From contig JADGJL010000399.1 of NCBI GenBank assembly GCA_027600665.1, positions 1 to 22,521 of the forward strand: DNA of 22,521 nt, given 5' to 3'. A program made the position numbers and the translations under genes. Position 1 is the first letter of the stretch. Each line of letters begins with the position of its first letter. The DNA comes from Irineochytrium annulatum. Taxonomy: Eukaryota; Chytridiomycota; Chytridiomycetes; Chytridiales; Chytridiaceae. A model generated the notes under the pieces. The model saw nothing but the letters and a program-made list of their open reading frames with translations, was not told the DNA's origin and ran no database searches. Below are positions 1-7,359 of this stretch, piece after piece.

Positions 1-201
1 AAACAAAACCATTTGTCAAATCGATCATCTCCAACAGGCCTGGCCGCCGACCTGTGCAGTTCAAATCTCAGCCGATACCGCTCAACCTCTCGTCGCGAGT
101 GAGTTTTCTTTCTCAGATTGGCACTCCTCCGGGTAGGTAGAGAGATGACCTCGAGTTTTCAACAGGACCATCTTCTTCGCGAGCCTTTCTGCTGTGCCGC
201 C

Positions 202-1347
202 ATGGAGACGACTACAGCGACATTGTCCGGGGTTTCCACGACGGGCCCCAAATTCCGCAAGTCCTGCGACAGCTGCCACCGCCGCAAACTCCTCTGCTCG
301 CGACGTGACCCCGCCGGCTCCTGCGACCGCTGCCTGGCGGCGAAAACTCCATGCATCTTCACGCCAAAGGATGCTAGGCGGAAGAGGGACGTGGGAGCGA
401 GGAGGCGAGATGACATTTCTTCACTGCCAACAGCGGACGCTGCCTTGCTGACAAACGAGCCTCCGCAACTTACCTTCGATACCCTCGCGATTCCGACACC
501 CTCACCCTCCACGTTCCACGGCGACACCACCCCAGCAGGCGCCCTTCTCTCTCCGACCTTCGGCTCCGACGACTGGCTCCTCGACCTCCTGTCAGCCGCT
601 CCCTTACTACCTGCGCCGTCGGAACCCGCTCGACACGACCCGCCACCGCCTGTAGAGCTGCCTCCGGAAACCGCCGATCCGCATGCCCACGACCCCGGAG
701 AACCGCGATTCCTGACGCTCCCCGGCACCACGGCCCTCGGCGCCGCCCTGACATCCCTCCGGGCTCTTCCGCCAACAAGCTCGCTGACCTCCCTCCTCCT
801 CCTCGTTCCCCCGCTCCTCCAGCCCGCTACCACGCTCCTCGCCGAGCTCCGTCGCCTCTCGGCGCCCGGAGCGATATCGACGGTGGCGGACGCGTACGCC
901 CTGCTCCCTCACCACGTGCTCCTGAGCGCGAGCCTGCATCGGCTCGTCGGCGATCTGAGCGCGGCCGTCGGGGATGAAGGGAGGTGGCCGACGCGCGTGA
1001 GCGTCGATGGGGTCGTCGAGGTTTCGGTTTCGCTCGGAGCAGGCGGTGGCGGCGGTGGCGGTAGCGGCATGAAGCTTCGACGTGGCCTCGTGCGTGCGAT
1101 GCTTGAGGAGACGATGGAGGAGCGGAGGAGACTGGTGGCGGGCGGGGTGGGCGTGTTGGTCGGGGAGCATCGAAGATGTGGGGAGGCCGCGGGTCGTGGA
1201 CATGGCGTCGGTGGCGAAGGAGAAGTTGTGAGGCATTTGAGGAGACCGGGTTTGGGCGGCGTATGCTTGGTGGAGGTCGGCGCGGACGCGTTGGACGGAG
1301 CTTGGAGGGGGTTGATGGCGGCCGTGGAGGGGTTGCAAGTAGAGTGA
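202..1347 (+). CDS. Zn2Cys6 (fungal zinc-cluster) transcription factor
   Basis: Likely nuclear DNA-binding regulator. The N-terminus carries a complete binuclear zinc cluster: CDSC, six residues, C, eight residues, CDRC, six residues, C. It is followed by a basic stretch (KDARRKRD), as is usual for the Gal4 family. The start at 202 is preferred because GCCGCCATGG is an excellent Kozak context; an in-frame ATG at 145 would add 19 residues. From 202 the protein is 381 residues and intronless. The middle is Pro/Thr/Ser-rich and low in complexity, with a Gly run at 1042-1068. No fungal-specific middle homology domain is recognisable, so target genes cannot be named. Codon use looks wrong for the chosen frame at about 1172-1228 (see findings), so the C-terminus is uncertain. 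The neighbour on the right is convergent. Confidence 0.8.
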   Translation: METTTATLSGVSTTGPKFRKSCDSCHRRKLLCSRRDPAGSCDRCLAAKTPCIFTPKDARRKRDVGARRRDDISSLPTADAALLTNEPPQLTFDTLAIPTPSPSTFHGDTTPAGALLSPTFGSDDWLLDLLSAAPLLPAPSEPARHDPPPPVELPPETADPHAHDPGEPRFLTLPGTTALGAALTSLRALPPTSSLTSLLLLVPPLLQPATTLLAELRRLSAPGAISTVADAYALLPHHVLLSASLHRLVGDLSAAVGDEGRWPTRVSVDGVVEVSVSLGAGGGGGGGSGMKLRRGLVRAMLEETMEERRRLVAGGVGVLVGEHRRCGEAAGRGHGVGGEGEVVRHLRRPGLGGVCLVEVGADALDGAWRGLMAAVEGLQVE

Positions 1348-1665
1348 TTGATGGACTCAAAACGTTTGCTCCCAACCGACAGCTGTAATGGAAGCTGATG
1401 CGATTTTTCGATAAGAGCATTTCACCGTGAAGGCTTAAAGTAATGCACGCCAAAGAATTTAATTTTCTATCCCGAAGTGTCTTCATATTAAAAGGCTCTT
1501 TACATTTATTCATTTTTTTGTTTATTTTCTGTCGACTTTTGTTTTCGTTTAAAAGAAATCAATGTCACAACACATTGCAGATTGATAAACTGGATGAGCA
1601 AACTAATACAATAATGAGACATTTTCTTTTCCTCTTTGAAAACCTTATGACGCCGTTGAACCCCT
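1348..1665. other. Convergent intergenic region, AT-rich
   Basis: This lies between the 3' ends of the zinc-cluster gene (+) and the HSP20 gene (-). It is AT-rich with T-runs, as expected for two overlapping 3' UTR/polyadenylation zones. I see no gene or structured RNA in it. Confidence 0.6.
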
Positions 1666-2523
1666 TTACAGCTTCTTCTCCCATCCATCATCAAACTCGC
1701 CAGTCGCCATCTTGGGAGACCCACCGCTGATGGCGACACGCCTGCCCTCATGCTCCATCATCACGGCCTCGATGCTCAGCACGCCGAGCGTCAGGGTCAC
1801 GTTGACGTCAGTCGTTGAGCACCTCTTGGGCAGCACAACGCGCACGTCGACCTCCTTCTTCCTCTGCTGCACGGACGCGCCCTTGACGAGCACGACGCGC
1901 TCGTTGTCGAGCACGGTCACGGAGAGCTCCTCGCGCCTGAACCCGGGCACGTCAACCGACACGACCACCTTGCCGTCCTTTTGGACGAGGTCGTACGACG
2001 TCAGGACCGTCGCGGGCTCGTCCTCCGCGTTCACGGGGGTCGCGCCGTCAGTCGCTGAGGTGGTGTTGGGGGAGCTGCGCTCGACCTGGTCGGCCCACTC
2101 CTTGGCCTTGATGGCCACCTTCCTGACGGCGGTCGCTACGTCGCGCTCGGACCACTTGAAGCAGACCTTCCCGTCGGAGTCGGGCGAGCAGGGCTCGCCG
2201 CTGACGAGACCGCGGCGGGCCTGGTGGCTGCGCTTGATGGAGCGGATGATCCACTTGGCGGCCCAGACGACGACGGTGGCCTTCTGCTCGTTTACAGACA
2301 GCGCGGTTAGCTCGGATCATCTGCGGGTTTAAACAACGCGAGAGACACGTACAATGATGAAAGTGACGAGGCCCATTGCGAAGAAAAGGATGACGGGCGC
2401 GACGAAGAAGAGTGCGAAGCGGGGGTGGGAGTTGAGGCGGTTGCCGATCTGCGAGACGAAGCGGGAGGCCTGGCGGTGGTGGTGGGTGCGGTAGTGGTTG
2501 TAAAAGTTGCTGTGGAAGCTCAT
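1666..2523 (-). CDS. Membrane-anchored small heat-shock protein (HSP20/alpha-crystallin domain)
   Basis: Two exons: 2523-2353 and 2283-1666, about 262 residues. The 69-nt intron (2352-2284) has donor GTACGT, branch GCTAAC and acceptor GAGCAG; the nearer CGCAG acceptor would run into a TGA. Residues about 36-57 form one hydrophobic helix ending exactly at the splice site. A His/Arg-rich N-terminus (YRTHHHRQ) precedes it. The alpha-crystallin domain spans about 153-230, with DVPGFRREEL and the family's LGVLSI motif (about 223-228). HSP20 proteins hold unfolding clients in an ATP-independent way; here the chaperone would sit on a membrane, which one cannot be told. TATAAGTA lies about 42 bp upstream of the ATG. 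Domain identity is secure; the anchor depends on the exon join. Confidence 0.85.
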
Positions 2524-2993
2524 GAGATGTTGGTAAGTAGGAGATCAGGGCCGTCGGGGGGGCGTACTTATAGGAGTATGCGGCCCGGCAAGGACTCCAC
2601 AACTAACAGCGAAGTCATGGAGAGCACGCGTATGATGAGAAAGGCGCGTTGCTGGAGTTTGTGGACAACATTTCCAAACTTCGTGGAGGCGATTCACTAC
2701 ATGACACGTACAGCGGATTTCGGCACGGGGACGCGTTGATTGCTTCGAATGCCCACATCCTCACGTCGCTGTTCGGTACTCCAGCTGACGTGGCACCTCT
2801 CAAGGCGGCGGTATATTCTCCTGGCGGGTAACCGAACTTCCGCTAGCGTCGGTCGTATTCCACGCACATATAGCTGAACCAATATCCGCGTTCTCTATGA
2901 AGCTTCCTTTTTATTCCAATGGAAGTAATCCTCGCGAGAAAGCAAGCCGCTCCCGCCGTACAAGTCCTTGAGCGCTACAACTTCAGTAAATAA
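2524..2993. other. Intergenic region upstream of the HSP20 gene
   Basis: About 470 bp between the HSP20 start and the 3' end of the ZRANB2-like gene, both on the minus strand. It holds the HSP20 TATA box and one heat-shock-element dimer, GAAGCTTC (2899-2906). It also holds an unexplained plus-strand stretch open from about 2607 to 2831, which lacks an ATG and is described under findings. Confidence 0.5.
2565..2572 (-). promoter_or_regulatory. TATA box of the HSP20 gene
   Basis: TATAAGTA on the minus strand, about 42 bp upstream of the HSP20 start codon. This suits an inducible stress gene. Assigned from sequence and position only. Confidence 0.45.
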
Positions 2994-4022
2994 TTATCGC
3001 CATCTATCCCGGTCGCTCCCTCGATCATTCCCCCACCTCCCTCCATTTTTATGCCCCGCTCCACCCCTAGGAGGAGAGTATGACGATCGCGTACGCTCCC
3101 TGTCACGTGGTGGCGGCGGTGACCGCGAGTACGCCGACCGCGTCCGTTCCCGCCCCTTCTCCCTCGGCGGTGGAGACCGCGAGTAAGCCGAGCGCGTGCG
3201 CTCCCTCTCCTTCTCTCGAAACGGCGGCGAGCGACGGCTAATATCCCGACGCGGTAAGGGAGACCTGCTGCGACCCCCGCGGTCCCGGTTCAAGTCTCTG
3301 TCCCGGTCCCCGTGAGAGGAGCGGGAACGCGGACTCCTTTCCCTCTCGTTCCTGCGTCCGTCGTCCCTGTCGTCGCGCGACTTGGACCGCTCCGCGTCCT
3401 TATCATTTCCCTCGTCCTTCTTCTCCTTGTCGTCCCCGATGATATCATCCCACGCCGACCATTTGCTGTCATCCCCTTCATCATCGTCATCGTCGTCATC
3501 CGCCGGCTTCTTTTGCTGTAACGATTCAGGCTTTCGGCCGTTGGATGGCGCCGGCGCCGAGGCTGACACTGACCCCGATGCGGAACCGGGTCTCTTGCTC
3601 TTCTTCTTCTTACGCCCAAAGTCGTCGTACTCGTCGTCGGACTCGAAGCGGGTTTCTTTGTACTCGACGATATCATCTGCGCAGGAATGTTTCATTCGCC
3701 CACACGTTGCAACGGAAAAGCTGAATAAATTGATTGCTTACCTCGCTCCTTAAAACCACCTCCGGCGCCCTCCCGCGATCCGTCCGTCCCCATCCCGGGC
3801 TTCGGTGCGTGGCATAGATTGCACCTAAGGTAAGGGAGAGAGTTTTCATGTGAGCCACATCGCATAATTCCGGGTGAGTTACGTCGCCCTGCGGCTCCAG
3901 TTGACCTTGAGGAAAGAAGTAAGGCGAAGTTGCGGAAGACGAAAGCGAAAGTCCCCTACGTTGAAGCACGCGCCGCAAGTCCAATCCTGCTCGGTGAACA
4001 GGGGCTTCTGATTACGAGACAT
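2994..4022 (-). CDS. ZRANB2: ZRANB2-like RNA-binding protein (RanBP2-type zinc finger plus RS tail)
   Basis: Four exons: 4022-3960, 3905-3883, 3824-3742, 3676-2994; 283 residues. Introns are 54, 58 and 65 nt. The RanBP2-type zinc finger is rebuilt across the first three exons: W14, C16, C19, N23-W24, C30, C33. The motif DDEYDDFGRKKKK (about 70-82) closely matches the segment after the zinc fingers in animal ZRANB2, which fixes the family. An acidic run (PADDDDDDDEGDD) and a long Arg/Ser/Asp-rich tail follow. ZRANB2 fingers bind GGU-containing RNA resembling 5' splice sites and influence alternative splicing in the nucleus. Only one finger is visible, against two in the human protein. The second exon is just 23 nt. 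The gene is divergent from the rhomboid gene, 78 bp away. Confidence 0.85.
3047..3203 (-). repeat. Tandem ERTRSxYS repeats in the RS tail
   Basis: Three consecutive copies of a 17-18 codon unit, beginning at about 3203, 3149 and 3098 on the minus strand. Each starts ERTRS(A/S)YS and continues with Ser-Pro-Pro-rich residues. The copies are also similar at DNA level, which suggests recent unit duplication. These would be SR-kinase-type phosphorylation sites. Confidence 0.65.
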
Positions 4023-4100
4023 CGTTGATTTCTTGCCCTCGGTCCCTCAGCGGGGTCGCGAGCTTGCAGACCTGGTGGGTGAGTCCCGTGTTTGACGAAA
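4023..4100. promoter_or_regulatory. Short bidirectional promoter, ZRANB2-like gene / rhomboid gene
   Basis: Only 78 bp separate the two divergent start codons, so both 5' UTRs and core promoters must lie here or inside the opposite gene. I see no TATA box. Confidence 0.5.
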
Positions 4101-5257
4101 ATGACCTTGCTACGACTTGGGCAATGGTCGCCGCTCGCGCTCCAGTGCCGGGACCGCCTTGGAGCCAGCTTCCAGACCGTCGCTAGTCTGACGCCGCCGA
4201 GATGGTTGCTAGGATGTCGTTTTGGAAGGATTCCGGCGGCTCGATCCTTTAGCGGCAGGAGCTTCAAGGCCCTCCTCACCACGACGCGGTCCACTTCATC
4301 CGCGGCGCATCCCCCTGTCCGGCCATCTTTTCTCTCCTCTCTCCCGTTCAACGCGAACCGACTACTTTTCAACCTGAAGTCGACCACCACCCACCACAAA
4401 CGAAACTCCCTGAGCCACAGGTTGGCCCAGCAACGGCATCCCATCAAGCGCTACTTCCGCCACGAACCGTCGGAGGACCAAGTTTTGTGGGGTATTATCG
4501 GCATCAACGCGCTCGTGTTCGCCGGGTGGCTGTACGCGGAGAAGAGAAGCAGGAGAGGGGATCACTGGGCGTTGGGATTCATGGCGGACAATTTCTTGGC
4601 GAGCTGGCAGGCGGTCAGGGAAGGGAGATTCTGGACCATGATCACGTGCGCGTTCTCGCATAACACGTTGCTGCATTTTGCGATGGTGGGTTCCCTGTTT
4701 TGCTACACTCGTGCTAACGAACTTTGCAGAACATGTTTGTGCTTCACTCGTTTGGATCTGCGGTTCGTTTGTATTTTCTGATTCAAGAAACCTAATCGGA
4801 AAACCTTAGGCGATGTCTATAACTGGCGCCCGCGGCTTTATTGCATTCTACCTCGGTGCCGCCCTCGTCTCCTCTATCTCCCACATGCTCTACGCCGAGG
4901 TGATCAAGCCGGCCCTCACTCGCTCCGCTAGTAGGTTCCGTCACTTTGTCGAAACGCGGTCCTCGCACGGAGCGTCAGGGAGCGTCGTCGCGGCCTCTCT
5001 GTTGTTTGCGCTGCAGTACCCTCGACACCCGATTCGGCTGTTCTTCTTTATCCAGCTGCCCGCCATCGTGGGCATCGGCGGGTTCGTTGTGTGGGATCTT
5101 TACATGGCCGTGTCAGGAAAGCAAGGGCAGATTAATAGTGCAGGGCATCTGGGTGGAGCCCTTTATGGTAGGGTCAGCAATTTCTTGTGGCAAGATTTTA
5201 AATGCACTTTTAGCAATTCTGTACTGGCTGGCTCGAGTTCGGGGGCGGTACATATGA
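4101..5257 (+). CDS. PCP1: Mitochondrial rhomboid protease (PARL/Pcp1 type)
   Basis: Four exons: 4101-4685, 4730-4762, 4810-5167, 5214-5257; 339 residues. Introns are 44, 47 and 46 nt; the first has a GCTAAC branch. The start is the first ATG of the frame. The first ~125 residues are Arg/Ser-rich and poor in acidic residues, like a mitochondrial presequence. The rhomboid core follows: FSHNTLLHFA, then NMFVLHSFG encoded by the 33-nt second exon, the catalytic-serine motif GASG (Ser262) and the catalytic-histidine motif GHLGG (His319) near the C-terminus. Mitochondrial rhomboids are inner-membrane serine proteases that cleave within membrane segments, for example of cytochrome c peroxidase and the dynamin Mgm1/OPA1 or PINK1. 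Both catalytic residues are present, so the enzyme should be active. Confidence 0.92.
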
Positions 5258-5744
5258 GCAACTTAGTGTCCTACGTCCGAAGTGTTGAACATAGCTGCAT
5301 CTGAAACGTTGAACATAAATTTAGCTAGCCAGCACCGTCGATTTATCTATGTTGTGGACTTTGATAGACAATGGAAGGAGGTTGTTCTCTGTAATGTCAC
5401 GTTATTGAAACCTGCGAATGGAACTATTACCCCAGCATTTGTACAACTAATAACGCGATGTCTTCGTTCTTCCTTCCCAATTCCAAATCCTCAACAGTTT
5501 TGTATTGAAATCACAACGTATAAAAATAAGTATAAAGGTGAGTCTGCCACAACTACTTTTAGTTTAGACGAGAGAAAGAATTGCAAACGACACCAAAAGT
5601 CAACAAAGTAAACCAACAACAATGCAAACAAGTGAAAGGTTGTGAACTCCGCCCCGCCAAAACAAAGGAAGAGTTGGGTAAAAAAAAAAGGAAGAAGAAA
5701 GGGTACTGCTATCTAAAGCGGGGCACAATCCAAATCATTTCCAT
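5258..5744. other. Convergent intergenic region, AT-rich
   Basis: Lies between the ends of the rhomboid (+) and septin (-) genes. It is AT-rich with purine-rich tracts, including an A-run at about 5680-5689. Short open stretches here have no recognisable protein character. Most likely 3' UTRs and spacer. Confidence 0.6.
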
Positions 5745-7095
5745 TTACTCCTCTCTCTTCTGCTCCGCCATCCTGCGCTTCACGGTGTCACTCGAAGGCG
5801 GCGCTGCCCGAATTGCGGTAGACGCCCGAACTTCCAAAAGCTTCTCCGTCCGCCACTGTAAAGCAAAGGATGTTAGCGACGTTGCCGACATAATGCAACG
5901 ACGAACATGAACACAATAGTTACCTGCTCGTAGTACGTCTCCCGAGTGAAAAGCTTCAACTCATCAATATGCGTCCCAAACAACGCCGTCCTCAAACTAG
6001 CGAAATCGCAATGCGCGGGATTCTCAACCTCTACCGTTCCCCACGGGTAATTCCTCCCCAACGGCCCGCCCGCACGACGCAGCAGCGCAGTCGATGCCGA
6101 CAGAATTGCGGACGAAGCCGGCACGGGAGAGATGTTGTTCGCCGACGGATCGAGCTCCTCGTCGTTCACAATCGCGAACGGCATAAGCGACCGCAGCTCC
6201 GCATTCAATCTCGCCAAGTCGGCCCCATCCTCGTTATCCACGTCCGTGTCCTCTGGGAACGCGTACACCCCAATGTCGGATTTCCGAATATCCTCCATAA
6301 TCCACCCACGCACGCTTTTGAGCTGCCTCGTCGTCAGAAGATCGGATTTCCCAAGGCAGGGGATGACGTTCACGCGCGTGCAGAGCTTTCGAAGAGCGAT
6401 GCGGTCGAGCTCCGTGAGACCGCGGGAGGCGAGGCAGATGGACGGGTCAAGGAGGTAGATGCAGGCGTGGACTTGGTAGTCGGGGGATTTCGGGTTACGG
6501 CGAACTTTGGACTCCTCGCGCAGGGTCGCTTCAAATTGGGACTCGAGGTAGGCGACGATGGAGTCGGACCACTTCTTCGCCATGTTGGCCAGGTCTGCTT
6601 CCAGATACGGCTCCTAATCACCACGTAAGACCACATGTTTTGCAAAAAGCAGCATTCCAGTCGCACCTTGTGGATGTTCACAGGAATCGGTAATCCAGGC
6701 GTATCAATCAGCCGCAGCGACAGCCGCTCGCCCCCATATTCGTCCTCAAAATCAATCCGGGCCTTTATGGGCGCCGGTGCCGAAATGTCATCCCCAGGAA
6801 AGATGGCCGTCAGCAAGACCGGCGTATTCGGGGCCACAGTCGAATTCGGAGCCACGGGGCTGGTCAGGTTCGCCGACGACCCGTTCGGTGATGCTGCCGC
6901 TGACGACTCTGGGGTGTTTGGAGAGGAGGACGTGGCAGCAGCGCTTGCGTCAATAAGAATGCGTCTTCCTTGCAGCGAGTCGATCAGGGTGAGGATAAAG
7001 CTACTCTTTCCCGTATGCGACTGGCCAGCGACCATGAGATTCAATGGAATGCCCACGGCCTTCTTCGCCGCCCTTCCCGATCTCGGTCCGGCCAT
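5745..7095 (-). CDS. Divergent septin GTPase without C-terminal coiled coil
   Basis: Three exons: 7095-6667, 6613-5924, 5855-5745; 409 residues. Introns are 53 and 68 nt; the second has a GCTAAC branch. Septins are GTP-binding proteins that polymerise into filaments on the membrane at division sites and septa. Seen here: a basic N-terminus (RSGRAAKKA), P-loop GQSHTGKS (24-31), switch II DTPGLP (131-136), G4 GKSD (231-234; AKAD in typical septins) and the septin-unique element GRNYPWGTVEVEN (about 329-341) followed by HCDF and THIDELK. A Ser/Thr/Pro/Ala-rich insert (about 50-92) sits between P-loop and switch II. The chain ends about 36 residues after the YEQWRTEKL segment, too short for the long coiled coil of Cdc3/11/12-type septins. 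Subgroup uncertain. Confidence 0.9.
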
Positions 7096-7359
7096 GTTGG
7101 GATTCGCAGCGGTCGTTCGACTAGCTAGCAGTTGCGGCGGCCGTCGTCGATGACCGTCGTTGTCTCAGTGGACGTAGTCTAGGCAGTGTCAGCCCGAGCA
7201 GGTCAGTCTTGCTGGACTTTCCAAGGCGGCAGTTGTGGTACACGACTGCAAACGGGCTACCCAATCAGCCCCCTTGATACGCGCAAGAAACACTACTGCA
7301 AAACGCCACCATCCATGCATATGGGACAGTGATCTATGATAATAATGCGTGCATTTTCG

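Noticed and set aside
607..1513. Several minus-strand open frames opposite the zinc-cluster gene
   Set aside because: Their translations are Pro/Arg/His-rich and low in complexity, while the plus strand carries an intact zinc cluster.
2320..2321. Nearer acceptor (CGCAG) for the HSP20 intron
   Set aside because: Using it places a TGA in the frame that carries the alpha-crystallin domain, or leads into an unrelated Arg-rich frame. The GAGCAG acceptor preceded by GCTAAC restores the frame.
5282..5910. Plus-strand open frames after the rhomboid gene
   Set aside because: The region is AT-rich, the translations are Lys/Asn/Gln-rich without family features, and the right part overlaps the septin 3' exon.
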